64,000 nucleotides of DNA, taken from NCBI RefSeq assembly GCF_014844035.1, contig NZ_CP062159.1, positions 3,038,001-3,102,000 of the forward strand, read 5' to 3'. A program made the position numbers and the translations under genes. Below, one piece after another: positions 47,945-57,326 of this stretch (positions are counted from its first letter, which is position 1; each line of letters starts with the position of its first letter). A model generated the notes under the pieces. The model saw only the letters and a program-made list of their open reading frames with translations, was not told where the DNA came from and did no database searches. Source of the stretch: Flavobacterium sp. MDT1-60 (GTDB lineage Bacteria; Bacteroidota; Bacteroidia; Flavobacteriales; Flavobacteriaceae).

Positions 47945-48010
47945 AATAACGAATAACGAATAACGAATAACGAATAACGAATAACGAATAACGAATAACG
48001 AATAACGAAT
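47945..48010. repeat. Tandem heptamer repeat (AATAACG), nine copies plus part
   Basis: Nine exact copies of AATAACG from 47945 to 48007, then AAT. It is preceded by a degenerate 'gaataaaga' stretch from 47899. It is non-coding, lies between convergent genes, and is prone to copy-number change. Confidence 0.95.
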
Positions 48011-48036
48011 TTAAGCTTAGCCACTTAGAATCTTAA

Positions 48037-48072
48037 AAAAAAGTCCATTCGCTGCGGCGAATGGACTTTTTT
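48037..48072. terminator. Bidirectional terminator
   Basis: A 16-bp stem (AAAAAAGTCCATTCGC with its complement) with a four-base loop, flanked by A and T runs. It serves both GH92 (plus) and GH29 (minus). Confidence 0.93.
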
Positions 48073-48103
48073 GTCTTTATCTAACTATGTAAAAGAAACA
48101 GGA

Positions 48104-50227
48104 TTATTTCGTTTTTACACCAATTTCAGCAACAGTAATATATTTTCCATCTACACTGGTCTTTCCAATGAATTTAATATATCTGGCTTTCGCCGATGCT
48201 TTTAAAGTGATGTTTTGCTCCACCGGATTACTTTTGATATTAGCAAATTCACCTTCTGCAACAGTTTTCCAGGTGATATTATCTGTACTTACTTCCCATT
48301 GGTAATTTTTTACAATTCCACCCGTTCCATTTTGACGAGGCAAGTACGATAAAGATGTGATTTCCATTTCTTGTCCCATATCAATAACCATGGATTGTGG
48401 TAAAGGCGTTAAGGACGTATTATCAGCCGTACTCCAAAAAGTTTCAGTATTTTCATCAATAGCGTTTAATGCTTTTTCCTTTTCCTCATTTTCAAAACTA
48501 GCGGTAACTATTTTCCAGTCTTTTTTGTAAACATTGAAGGCTTGAACTACAGTTTCACTTGATTTCATGTCTGTTCCAAATGATTTTACTTTCACATCAC
48601 CTGAGGTTAAAAATGGAAATGGACTTACATAAATTGGAGATTGTACAGTAGGTTCTGTTCCGTCAATTGTATAACGGATTTGGTGTACGGGTGTTTCAGT
48701 AGTGATAGAAACATTCCCATCTTTATCTCTTTTAATTTTTGGAAGTGCTAAATGTTCAGGCTCCCTAAACACACCGACATCGCTTAAAGCAATACAAACT
48801 GGAGATTCTTTAATACTAATTCTCAATTTTGAAGTTGTGATATAATTTGGTAAACGGACCAATCGGTTGGCACCAATACTGGTAGCTTCGCCTACTTTTT
48901 TCCAAATTCCATTGATAAAAGCATCAATTTCGATTTTTTCAATGCGTTGACCCAATTTGATGTTTTCTCTTAAACGAATGATATTAAACGTTTGTGCTGT
49001 TTTCCATTCTAAAGTCAGGGTTGCTTTTTTTACTTCATCACTGGTTGCCCAATATGAATAACGGTCGTTATCAGTAAGATTTTTGGTTCCGAAAAATATT
49101 TGATTTTCACCTCGAATTTCCGAAGCCGTAATCACAGCCGATTGTGCAAGATTATCTGTAAATAATTTCTTCAGAAAATCACCGAAATCTTTCAAAGCCT
49201 TAACATCATTTTGATGTAATACACCGTCAGTATTTGGTGCAATTCCAATATCCATACCAGCGCCTCTTCCAACAGATTTTAAGTAAATTTCGAATAACTC
49301 CGAAACTGATTTTACATTATTGTCTTCATTGGCATGATAAAACCAGCCATTTCTAAGAGGTACATCACATTCAGCTGGTTTCCAGAACTTACCGTTTCGT
49401 GTTCCGCCCTGAGCTTTCTCCGAATCTGTTTCTCCGGGAACAGCTACTGCTTTGCCCGCTATTGGTTCTGGAGTAAAAGTTGCCCAGGAAGTTTCATTAG
49501 CAAAACCTCTTTCATTTCCAACCCAGCGCACATCGCCATTATCAGCAAAAATAACAGCTCCGGGTTGTAATTCATGAGATATTCCCCAGGTTTTATCCCA
49601 GCCGTAATACGTAGATCGGTCAATGCTTCTTTTCTCGTTTTTACCGCCATAATAACCGTCGCCGCCATTTGCACCATCAAACCAGGTAATGAATAAGTTG
49701 CCATAATTGGAATACAATTCTCTTAACTGATTTCGGTATTTTTCTACATATTCAGGTTTTCCATAATCTTCATTGTTTCGATCCCAAGGTGAGCAATAGA
49801 GCCCGAATTTCATTCCGGCCTTACGTGCTGCAACTTCAAATTCTTTTACCATGTCACCTTTTCCATTACGAAAAGGGCTTGCACTAATGTTGTAAGCTGT
49901 TGTTTTCGTTGGCCATAAACAAAACCCGTCATGATGTTTGGCCACAAAAATTACACCTTTAAAACCACCATCTTTGGCAGCGTTCACAATTTGGCTCGCA
50001 TCAAATTTTGCAGGATTAAAAATTTTAGGATCGGCATCGCCATATCCCCATTCTTTATTCTGAAAAGTGGTTGGCGTAAAATGCACCAAAACATATTGTT
50101 CCAATTCCTGCCAACGCAATTGCGGTTCAGTTGGCAAAGCCCCATAAGGAGCCGGAGGGCCAACTCTCTGTGCCGAAATTGACAAAAAGACAAAACATCC
50201 TAAGAAAGTTAATACTAGTTTTTTCAT
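48104..50227 (-). CDS. GH29 alpha-L-fucosidase with C-terminal binding modules (copy A)
   Basis: A 707-aa protein with a signal peptide ending near 'SISAQ'. The GH29 barrel shows 'VLVHFTPTTFQNKEWGYGD', 'VAKHHDGFCLWPTK' and 'LFITWFDGANGGDG' with the nucleophile Asp. The opening 'PPAPYGALPTEPQLRWQELE' resembles the GH29-B type that prefers branched alpha-1,3/1,4-fucose. After the barrel come an F5/8-like module, a chitobiase-like strand region ('IRYTIDGTEPTVQSPIYVSPF') and a second F5/8-like module. It is last in the minus-strand unit with the other GH29 and the asparaginase (15-base gap). Confidence 0.92.
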   Translation of the reverse strand: MKKLVLTFLGCFVFLSISAQRVGPPAPYGALPTEPQLRWQELEQYVLVHFTPTTFQNKEWGYGDADPKIFNPAKFDASQIVNAAKDGGFKGVIFVAKHHDGFCLWPTKTTAYNISASPFRNGKGDMVKEFEVAARKAGMKFGLYCSPWDRNNEDYGKPEYVEKYRNQLRELYSNYGNLFITWFDGANGGDGYYGGKNEKRSIDRSTYYGWDKTWGISHELQPGAVIFADNGDVRWVGNERGFANETSWATFTPEPIAGKAVAVPGETDSEKAQGGTRNGKFWKPAECDVPLRNGWFYHANEDNNVKSVSELFEIYLKSVGRGAGMDIGIAPNTDGVLHQNDVKALKDFGDFLKKLFTDNLAQSAVITASEIRGENQIFFGTKNLTDNDRYSYWATSDEVKKATLTLEWKTAQTFNIIRLRENIKLGQRIEKIEIDAFINGIWKKVGEATSIGANRLVRLPNYITTSKLRISIKESPVCIALSDVGVFREPEHLALPKIKRDKDGNVSITTETPVHQIRYTIDGTEPTVQSPIYVSPFPFLTSGDVKVKSFGTDMKSSETVVQAFNVYKKDWKIVTASFENEEKEKALNAIDENTETFWSTADNTSLTPLPQSMVIDMGQEMEITSLSYLPRQNGTGGIVKNYQWEVSTDNITWKTVAEGEFANIKSNPVEQNITLKASAKARYIKFIGKTSVDGKYITVAEIGVKTK

Positions 50228-50242
50228 TTGATCTTATATCAA

Positions 50243-51691
50243 TTATTGCGTTATTTTAATGACCACCGCTTCCTGATTGGCTAATGAAGTTCTCAATTCT
50301 TTTGGGATGGTGACAACGATTCCGTCATTCACTTTTTTACTGGTCAATTTTTGTTTGTTGTTCAGTAAAGAAGCTTTTAAATTTCCTTTAATATCAGTTT
50401 TGATGCTGATTTCCGCCGGTAATTCTTTTTCGTCTTTGGCAGGCATATAAATTCCGTAAATCGACTTTCCTTTCTGTGTATAACCAACTTTTCCATCTAA
50501 ATATGGGGCAACAGGTTTAGTATCGTAAATAGCTTCACCATTTACTGATAACCATTTTCCAACGTTAGCTAAAGTTGTTTCAATTTTTGGATCAAATTCT
50601 CCTTTAGCATCTGGTCCAACACCTAATAATAGATTTCCCCCTTTTACCACTATACTGGTCATCAATTGAATTACTTCTTTTGAAGATTTGTAATTGTCGT
50701 TTGGCACCCATCCCCAGGCTCCTCCAAGAGTAATACAACTTTCCCAAGGCACACTTAATGGTTTCTCTGGCGTTTTTTGCTCAGGCGTTAAATAATTCTC
50801 ATATTCGCTCGGAACCCAACGATCTACAACCAACATTCCGGGTTGTTTTTTGCGGGCTGTTTCGGATATTAATTTCATGTTGATATCCATATCATAAGGA
50901 TATTTACAAAAATCTTCTACTTTTTTATTGATAGTTGATAACGGTCGAACCCAACAGCCATCCAGCCAGAGAATATCAACTTTTCCATAATTGGTAGTCA
51001 ATTCGTTCAACTGATTTTGTGTGTATTGTACATAACTTTGCCATCTTTCCGGGAATTTTTGGATATCGTAAGTAGGGTTTCTGTCTTTTGGAGGATAATA
51101 CGACCACCAAAAGTTCTCTGTAGTCCAGTCCGGTTTTGAGAAATAAACGCCCACTGCCAGTCCTTCTTTTCTTGAAGCATCCAAAACGTCTTTTAAGACA
51201 TCGGCTTTAGGATTTTTAGCATACGGCAATTTCGGATTGGTGATTTTAAAATCTGTAAATTTAGAATCATACATACAGAATCCATCGTGATGTTTCGATG
51301 TAAAAATCATATATTTTGCTCCGGCATTTTTGAACATTTTGGCCCATTTTTCAGAGTTTAAATTCGTCGGATTTAATTTAAATTTGGTATTTCTGTAATC
51401 CGTAGCATATTTGTAATAATCGTCATAGCCGTCTCTGGTGACCCAATCTTCCGGAGCCAGGCCCCAGGATTCTACAATTCCCAACTGAGAATAAAGTCCC
51501 ATGTGAATTAGTACTCCAAATTTGTAACCCTGCCATTTGTCCAGATTAGCTTTTACTAAAGGATCTTTTGTCCACACATAACCCGCTTCTTCTGATTTGT
51601 CAGCTTTCATACTGAAATCGCCCTGTGCATGAACTGAAAGTGCACTGGCACAGACAAATGCTGTATATAATAATTTGAATCTATTTTTCAT
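50243..51691 (-). CDS. GH29 alpha-L-fucosidase (copy B)
   Basis: A 482-aa protein with a signal peptide ending near 'SVHAQ'. GH29 motifs are 'YKFGVLIHMGLYSQLGIVESWGL', 'FTSKHHDGFCMYDSKFTDF' and 'VDILWLDGCWVRP' with the nucleophile Asp, plus a short C-terminal beta domain. It is smaller than copy A and lacks added binding modules. The divergence between the copies suggests different fucose linkages, for example core alpha-1,6 against antenna alpha-1,3/4. It lies 33 bases after the asparaginase. Confidence 0.93.
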   Translation of the reverse strand: MKNRFKLLYTAFVCASALSVHAQGDFSMKADKSEEAGYVWTKDPLVKANLDKWQGYKFGVLIHMGLYSQLGIVESWGLAPEDWVTRDGYDDYYKYATDYRNTKFKLNPTNLNSEKWAKMFKNAGAKYMIFTSKHHDGFCMYDSKFTDFKITNPKLPYAKNPKADVLKDVLDASRKEGLAVGVYFSKPDWTTENFWWSYYPPKDRNPTYDIQKFPERWQSYVQYTQNQLNELTTNYGKVDILWLDGCWVRPLSTINKKVEDFCKYPYDMDINMKLISETARKKQPGMLVVDRWVPSEYENYLTPEQKTPEKPLSVPWESCITLGGAWGWVPNDNYKSSKEVIQLMTSIVVKGGNLLLGVGPDAKGEFDPKIETTLANVGKWLSVNGEAIYDTKPVAPYLDGKVGYTQKGKSIYGIYMPAKDEKELPAEISIKTDIKGNLKASLLNNKQKLTSKKVNDGIVVTIPKELRTSLANQEAVVIKITQ

Positions 51692-51724
51692 TTTTATATC
51701 TTTTTAATGAGTACTTGTTTTCGA

Positions 51725-52729
51725 TTACTTTATGTAAAACTCAGGATTGATCAACTTGTTCCCGGTTTCGTCATAAACAGCATAGTTAAAACCACTCTGT
51801 ACGCAATAAGAACCGTAATCCCCTTTTTTGTTCAAAGCAATAAATCCAACCTGAATATCTTTTAAATCTTTGTTTCTGTTTTTCATCAGTTTCACGACTC
51901 TCATAACGGCTTCTTCACATGCTTTTTGAGGAGATTTTCCCTGACGCATCAATTCAACAACCAAATGACTTCCTGAAATTCTAATTACTTCTTCACCGTG
52001 ACCCGTTGCAGTTGCGGCACCAATTTCGTTATCTACATATAAACCAGCACCAATAATAGGAGAGTCTCCTAAACGGCCGTGCATTTTGAAAGCCATTCCG
52101 CTAGTAGTACAAGCTCCTGAAAGATTTCCATCAGCATCTAAAGCAATCATTCCGATGGTATCATGATTTTCAATATTAGCAATTGGTTTGTATTCCGAAG
52201 TTTTTAGCCATTCTTTCCATTCTCTTTCAGAATCGGGAACTAATAGATTTTCTTTTGGAAAACCTTGTGCTAAAGCAAATTGAAGTGCTCCATCGCCAAC
52301 TAACATTACGTGTGGTGTTTTTTCCATCACAGCACGCGCAACAGAAATAGGATGTTTAATAAATTCCAGACAACCTACAGAACCAATATTAGACATTTCG
52401 TCCATGATGCAGGCGTCTAAAGTTACGCGTCCGTCTCTGTCAGGTCTTCCTCCATACCCAACACTTCTTTCTGTTGGATCACCTTCCGGAATTTTAACTC
52501 CTGCCTCTACAGCATCCAGGGCGCGCCCACCTTTTTTTAATACTTCCCAGGCAGCTTCATTGGCCTTTAAACCAAAATTCCAGGTAGAGAGTACAATTGG
52601 TTTTCTTATTTTTCCGGCGGAAAGAGTATTGTGATCTTCGTCTTCTTCTGATTTCCCAGTGAAAGAGCTCAGCGCCACAGCAGCCGAAGCCATTGCAGCG
52701 GTTTTTAGAAAATTTCTACGATTGTTCAT
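51725..52729 (-). CDS. Glycosylasparaginase (Tat-exported N4-GlcNAc-asparaginase)
   Basis: A 334-aa Ntn-hydrolase precursor. The N terminus 'NRRNFLKTAAMASAAVALSS' is a twin-arginine (Tat) signal, consistent with export after folding. The self-cleavage site is 'ENHD-TIGMIALD', giving catalytic Thr191 at the new N terminus of the small subunit. Further marks are 'VGYGGRPDRDGRVTLDACIMD' and 'GRLGDSPIIGAGLYVD'. It cuts the GlcNAc-Asn bond left when N-glycans and the protein have been trimmed away. It leads the minus-strand unit with two GH29 genes and is preceded by a LacI-type palindrome at 52784. Confidence 0.94.
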   Translation of the reverse strand: MNNRRNFLKTAAMASAAVALSSFTGKSEEDEDHNTLSAGKIRKPIVLSTWNFGLKANEAAWEVLKKGGRALDAVEAGVKIPEGDPTERSVGYGGRPDRDGRVTLDACIMDEMSNIGSVGCLEFIKHPISVARAVMEKTPHVMLVGDGALQFALAQGFPKENLLVPDSEREWKEWLKTSEYKPIANIENHDTIGMIALDADGNLSGACTTSGMAFKMHGRLGDSPIIGAGLYVDNEIGAATATGHGEEVIRISGSHLVVELMRQGKSPQKACEEAVMRVVKLMKNRNKDLKDIQVGFIALNKKGDYGSYCVQSGFNYAVYDETGNKLINPEFYIK

Positions 52730-52783
52730 ATGTTGTATCTTTTTATTTTGCTTTTGTTGTTAAAAATAAGTGTTTTTATTTAA

Positions 52784-52803
52784 TTACTAAATCGTATTAG
52801 TAA
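52784..52803 (-). promoter_or_regulatory. LacI-type operator before glycosylasparaginase
   Basis: TTACTAAATCGTATTAGTAA, a 20-bp near-palindrome centred on CG, 55 bases upstream of the asparaginase start. It matches the set at 55394, 55474, 56772, 59953, 59966 and 61082. Confidence 0.75.
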
Positions 52804-52894
52804 AATAATTTGCTACACTATTTTGTACTTTTTGTTTTCTTTAAAATTTCAATAGAAAATCCTTTCTCTCTGGATTTGCCTTTTGTTTTTTAAA

Positions 52895-55348
52895 TTAAAA
52901 AAACTCTAACGTTTTGGTTGACCAGTTATTATCAAAGAAGCCACTCACTTTCATATCTGGCAATCCATTCAAAAGCAAATTAGCTTTAAAAATCATAACA
53001 TCGGGAAAACCTGTAATTCCGGAAATATAATTGTTTGCCCAGGTTGCTTTCATTCCTTTTTCTGAAGTTCCGGCAACAACGCCTACCATGGCTGTTTTAC
53101 TGTCTTTTCTTGGAACTACAAAATAGGCAGCCAAATCATCTCCTTTTAACACTTTATCACCAACTCTTATTTGTTGATTGTCAATCTGAATTGGAGCATT
53201 TTTCAATAGTAATTTCCAGGCGCTGTTGTTTGATGCATTTCCATAAATTACCACGTTTCTGTCTTTGTATTTTTCTAATGAAAATTCTTTGTCTGCAATC
53301 ACATCGATACTTCCATTTCCTCTGTAATAAAAAGTTTCTGCGTCAAAACGGGCTCTGTTTAAATACCATTCACGATCTGATTCGGAACCACCTGTCGCAT
53401 ATACAAAAACGACATTATTATCGAAGGCAAACTTGAATCCGCCCTGACGTTCAGCATATTTTTCAGCTGTGTTGATTTCGTTTATGAAAGCCCATTTACC
53501 ATCTTTTAAATTCAGAATAGCTTTTTTATCTGAAGTTGTTTTTACAAGCTGATCATCAATATTTAATGTAATTTCTCCTTTTAAATCTAAAGAAGCCAAA
53601 TCAAGTTCCATTATCGAAACATTTACCGTTTTGATGTTAATTTGCTGTTTATCAATTTTTGCATTGATATTAGAAAAATCAAAAGGGTGAATCTGCTGTT
53701 GTAATTTGATCCAGTAATCAGTTGAAGAAACTGCCGGAGTTGCGGTGTGAAAATCAATTTCTTTAACTTCTTTATTGGTTGGAATCGTTTGACGTTTGAA
53801 GAATTCAAATATCGGAAACCAATCAACCGAATGATCACCATACCAATGTTCGCCACCAAGATATTCATAATAACAAAAGTTAGGATGAAAAGTGCCTAAA
53901 ATCTGGCGCATTTCCCGCACTTGCGAAATCGGAACAGTCGAATCGGCATCGCCATGCAGCATATAAACTCCTGTTTGTTTTAGGTTTTGAACAATACTTT
54001 TAACACGGCCAGAATTAGCCGAACGTTTGATTGGTTCAAATGCTTTGAACATATCATGCATTTCATCGCCTTTATCAAATCCGTACATTGAAATGTCAGG
54101 GTAGGAGGCACAAGGAGCAATGGCTGCAAATTTACCAGGATAGGTTGTTCCCAGAAACCAGGTGCCGTGTCCGCCCATGGAGTGACCACTTAAATAGGTT
54201 TGGGCCGGAATAGTATTAAAAACTTTTTTGGCTTCGGCTAAAACTTCCAGCGCATCAATTCTTCCCCAATCTTCCCAGTTAAAACCAAAAGGACGACGAT
54301 TTGTAGCGGCGACAATATGGACCCAATCTTTTTGTTTGTAGGCTCTTGCCTGATTTCTGGCTTCGACCGAAGCACCGTGAACAGAAAGAACCAATGCTTT
54401 TGGTCCAGTGCTCAATGCCGGGGCGATACTATAATATTGAACACTGTTATCAACTTTACTTACAAAAGTTCGTTCATGATGAACAGTCGCAGATCGTTGT
54501 TGGATTGTGATTTCTGTTTTGTCGATTACTTTTCCATTTTTATTTGCAAGTGTTATTTCCATTTTTAATTCTCCTGTAAAATCGGCTTTTGCAGCCGGAA
54601 CTTTAAATTTTACTTTTCTGACAAACATAGGCATGATGGCATCTGTTGCATAAGTAGCTTTTTCTCCGCTTGATAAAGTAGCTGTGATTACAAGATTTTT
54701 CAACTCTTTTTCAGTCGCGTTGATTACACGAACGGAAGCCCATTTCTCATCTTTTTCGCCATTAATAACGTCAGGAAGTGTCAAATCACGTTTGGTAAAC
54801 TGAATGCTTTTTGAAGGAACAATAATTTTTGATTTCACACGACCAAAACGACCTTTGGTATAAATAAATTCATTTACGCCTTTTCGGAGTTTAAAAGGAA
54901 TCAAAGAATATCCAAAATCATAATGATCACCTTCATGCGGCAGACCGTTTATATAAGTACGTGTGCCTCCCGTAGTTTCTAAGAGAACAATTTGTTCTTT
55001 TGAAGCAGTATATTGGGTATAAAGAAAAGCTGATCTCATAGGCTTTCCGCTGAAAACTTTTGCAGAGTCTACATTGATTTCCTGCCAGTCTCCTTTTTTT
55101 TTATTCGGATTTACAAATTTACCAACCGCATATTGCCAGGCTATAGGATCTTGTCCATTAAAAAGGGTTCCTGTTTTATTTTCGGTTTGCAGTGTAAATC
55201 CATTTATAAATTGATATAAAACATTTCCTTCGGCTGTACTAACGATTTTTTCTTTTCCAAAATATTCTACAACATTTCCGGTCGTTTTTGTCTGTGCAAT
55301 CGAATTTATGCATGACATAATCAAGAAAATCAAGAGTCCTTTTTTCAT
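52895..55348 (-). CDS. Large exported esterase / prolyl-oligopeptidase-like hydrolase
   Basis: An 817-aa protein with a signal peptide ending near 'NSIAQ'. The N-terminal 280 residues are beta-rich. A hydrolase core follows: 'LVLSVHGASVEARNQA', nucleophile Ser in 'LSGHSMGGHGTWF', Asp in 'HGDADSTVP' and His in 'GGEHWYGD', a complete Ser-Asp-His triad. The last 250 residues are another beta-rich region. The core resembles S9-type peptidases and PHB-depolymerase-like or sugar esterases. In a glycan locus, removal of O-acetyl groups or a peptidase role on glycopeptides are both possible. LacI-type palindromes lie upstream. Confidence 0.82.
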   Translation of the reverse strand: MKKGLLIFLIMSCINSIAQTKTTGNVVEYFGKEKIVSTAEGNVLYQFINGFTLQTENKTGTLFNGQDPIAWQYAVGKFVNPNKKKGDWQEINVDSAKVFSGKPMRSAFLYTQYTASKEQIVLLETTGGTRTYINGLPHEGDHYDFGYSLIPFKLRKGVNEFIYTKGRFGRVKSKIIVPSKSIQFTKRDLTLPDVINGEKDEKWASVRVINATEKELKNLVITATLSSGEKATYATDAIMPMFVRKVKFKVPAAKADFTGELKMEITLANKNGKVIDKTEITIQQRSATVHHERTFVSKVDNSVQYYSIAPALSTGPKALVLSVHGASVEARNQARAYKQKDWVHIVAATNRRPFGFNWEDWGRIDALEVLAEAKKVFNTIPAQTYLSGHSMGGHGTWFLGTTYPGKFAAIAPCASYPDISMYGFDKGDEMHDMFKAFEPIKRSANSGRVKSIVQNLKQTGVYMLHGDADSTVPISQVREMRQILGTFHPNFCYYEYLGGEHWYGDHSVDWFPIFEFFKRQTIPTNKEVKEIDFHTATPAVSSTDYWIKLQQQIHPFDFSNINAKIDKQQINIKTVNVSIMELDLASLDLKGEITLNIDDQLVKTTSDKKAILNLKDGKWAFINEINTAEKYAERQGGFKFAFDNNVVFVYATGGSESDREWYLNRARFDAETFYYRGNGSIDVIADKEFSLEKYKDRNVVIYGNASNNSAWKLLLKNAPIQIDNQQIRVGDKVLKGDDLAAYFVVPRKDSKTAMVGVVAGTSEKGMKATWANNYISGITGFPDVMIFKANLLLNGLPDMKVSGFFDNNWSTKTLEFF

Positions 55349-55393
55349 TTTTTCGGGTATAATTTTTTTATTTTATTCCAATTTTTCAGACTT

Positions 55394-55413
55394 TTACTAA
55401 ATCGTTTTACTTA
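55394..55413 (-). promoter_or_regulatory. LacI-type operator before the esterase
   Basis: TTACTAAATCGTTTTACTTA, 46 bases before the esterase start. The left half matches the set exactly; the right half is degenerate. Confidence 0.6.
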
Positions 55414-55473
55414 AAAAATAATAAAATTGATGATTTAACAATTTATTTCCGATAATTTTACATTTTTTTAAAT

Positions 55474-55520
55474 TTATTAAATCGATTTAGTAATGCCTTA
55501 AAGATTTTTTGCTATTTTTG
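55474..55520 (+). promoter_or_regulatory. LacI-type operator plus -7 box before AraC
   Basis: TTATTAAATCGATTTAGTAA (55474-55493) is the most symmetric member of the set. A -7 box TATTTTTG follows at 55513-55520. The operator would cover the -33 region, so bound repressor would block the AraC promoter. Confidence 0.72.
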
Positions 55521-55614
55521 TTTTTTATGAAATATAAAATTATATCTAAATTAATTTAATAAATACTCCAATTTTATCCTTATTTAGTTATTAATTATCA
55601 TTGTTATTCTAAAA

Positions 55615-56481
55615 ATGAAAATTGTTAAAACAAATATCGCTTCTTATACAAATACGTCACTATCTGTGTTTTCACGTGAGGAATCTTTTTTCCAATCGCC
55701 TTTTCATTCGCACCCGGAATTTGAGTTGGTTTATATCTTAGAAAGTCACGGAAAACGTATCATTGGAAATTCTGTAGAATGTTTCGAATCCGGAGATATG
55801 GTTTTTCTGGGAGATGATATTCCACATGTTTGGCTTAATGATGAAATTTTTTATAAAGGAATAAATAGTTTAAAAGCTAAAGCTATAGTGATTTATTTTA
55901 GCAGAGATCTTTTTGGAGATTCTTTTTATGAATTACCGGAAGCGCTGGAAGTCAAAAAGTTTTTTTCTCAGGCCATAAAAGGTGTATCTATTACCGGACA
56001 AACTAATGCAATCATTTCTAAAAAGATGGAAAAACTGCTCAAAAAGAAAGGTTTTGAAGTCGTTATGGGACTGATTGAAATTTTATTTCTTTTATCAAAA
56101 AGCAAAGATCTTAGGTATATCAATGATGATTCGTATGTTTCTGTCAGCGACGAAAATAAAAATGATCGGCTTGCTGCTGTTTTTCAATATGTAAAAACAA
56201 ATTATAAAGAAGAAATATCACTTGATGAAATTTCTAAAATCGCTAATCTCACGCCTACGTCTTTTTGCAGAATGTTTAAAGCCAAAACCAAAAAACCATT
56301 TGTAGAATACCTTAATGAAATCAGGGTTTCAAATGCTTGTAAATATTTAATTGAAACCGATTTGGGAATTTCTGAAATTGCTTACGAATGTGGTTATAAA
56401 ACAGCTTCCAACTTCAATAAGCTGTTCAAAAAATTAATTGGAACAACTCCAAAGGAATATCGAAAAAATGCTTTAGTTTAA
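55615..56481 (+). CDS. AraC-family transcriptional regulator
   Basis: A 288-aa protein with an N-terminal cupin sensor ('FHSHPEFELVYILESHGKRIIG', 'GDMVFLGDDIPHVW') and a C-terminal double HTH ('ISLDEISKIANLTPTSFCRMFKAKTKKPFVEYL', 'GISEIAYECGYKTASNFNKLFKKLIG'). AraC proteins of this layout control sugar use in Bacteroidota. It sits between the esterase and the mutarotase/fucose-dehydrogenase genes, which are its likely targets. A LacI-type operator lies over its own promoter, so it may be second in a regulatory chain. Confidence 0.93.
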   Translation: MKIVKTNIASYTNTSLSVFSREESFFQSPFHSHPEFELVYILESHGKRIIGNSVECFESGDMVFLGDDIPHVWLNDEIFYKGINSLKAKAIVIYFSRDLFGDSFYELPEALEVKKFFSQAIKGVSITGQTNAIISKKMEKLLKKKGFEVVMGLIEILFLLSKSKDLRYINDDSYVSVSDENKNDRLAAVFQYVKTNYKEEISLDEISKIANLTPTSFCRMFKAKTKKPFVEYLNEIRVSNACKYLIETDLGISEIAYECGYKTASNFNKLFKKLIGTTPKEYRKNALV

Positions 56482-56911
56482 GATTGGAGAATTCTTCTTT
56501 TTTAATTAAAATAATATTAGGCAGTGATGCAATATCATTTTGTTAGATCTGTTTTGTTTTTTAATATGTTTTTTTGAATCTTTATTTTGTAAATAATCTT
56601 TATTTTTTTAGTTCCTAAATTATTTCTAAAATGTGCAGCTATTTCTCGTTTAATTGTGAAATTAATTATAAAGATAATAATTGCTTAATTAATGATAATT
56701 TTGAGCTAATATTTAATATAATAATGAAATAATTTTATTTTTTTGAGATTGTGTCAAAATGTTGTACATGAGCATGTAAAACGTTTTAGTGAATCAGCTT
56801 CCTTTCATTAATAAATGGAGAAAGCAAAAAGCATCTCATGTTTGGCAAATTTGTCAATTGTTTAATCACTCATTTTTAGGTTTTAAGCGTAAATTTTTAA
56901 ATAGAATAATT
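56482..56911. other. AT-rich intergenic region with one operator
   Basis: A 430-base gap. It holds the LacI-type palindrome at 56772. A frame from 56789 running into the mutarotase gene overlaps that operator and is not taken as coding. No clear -7 box or terminator was found. Confidence 0.6.
56772..56791 (+). promoter_or_regulatory. LacI-type operator before the mutarotase operon
   Basis: CATGTAAAACGTTTTAGTGA contains the perfect 12-bp palindrome TAAAACGTTTTA, the same core as the sites at 59953 and 61082. Confidence 0.7.
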
Positions 56912-57259
56912 ATGGTAACTCAAAAATATTGCTTCGCATTAGATTTGATTGACGATCCGGGTTTAATCGCTGAATACAAAAAATATCATGAAAAGATCTG
57001 GCCGGAAATCACAGAAAGTATTGTCAATTCCGGGATTGAAAATCTTGATATTTATTGCGCAGGCAACAGAATGTTTATGATCATCGAGGCGAACGAAACT
57101 TTTACTTTTGAAAGAAAAGGGGAGATGGATGCTAATAATCCGGTGGTTCAGAAATGGGAAGAACTCATGTGGAAATATCAAAAAGCATTGCCAGGAGCGA
57201 AACAAGGTGAAAAATGGATGTTGATGGAAAAAATATTTGACCTGCATAAGAATAAATAA
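56912..57259 (+). CDS. L-rhamnose/L-fucose mutarotase-family protein (RhaM-like)
   Basis: About 115 aa from ATG 56912 ('MVTQKYCFALDLIDD'), the normal length. The family pattern is 'YKKYHEKIWPEITESIVNSGIENLDIYCAGNRMFMIIE' and 'VVQKWEELMWKYQKALPGAKQGEKWMLMEKIF'. These dimeric ferredoxin-like enzymes interconvert alpha and beta anomers of 6-deoxy sugars. Next to a fucose-dehydrogenase-like SDR and a GH29 fucosidase, L-fucose is the more likely substrate here. Confidence 0.9.
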   Translation: MVTQKYCFALDLIDDPGLIAEYKKYHEKIWPEITESIVNSGIENLDIYCAGNRMFMIIEANETFTFERKGEMDANNPVVQKWEELMWKYQKALPGAKQGEKWMLMEKIFDLHKNK

Positions 57260-57326
57260 TCGATTTGATGGCAAGTTCATCTTAATCGTATAACAACTAA
57301 CTATCCAACCAAAAATAACAGAACAA

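Noticed and set aside
47945-48010. CRISPR array
   Set aside because: The units are 7 bp with no spacers and no cas genes; it is a simple tandem repeat.
53035-53436. 133-aa plus-strand frame inside the esterase
   Set aside because: Antisense shadow; the esterase frame on the other strand has clear catalytic motifs.
56789-56911. 41-residue extension of the mutarotase
   Set aside because: The start overlaps a LacI-type operator and the family's normal N terminus is at 56912.
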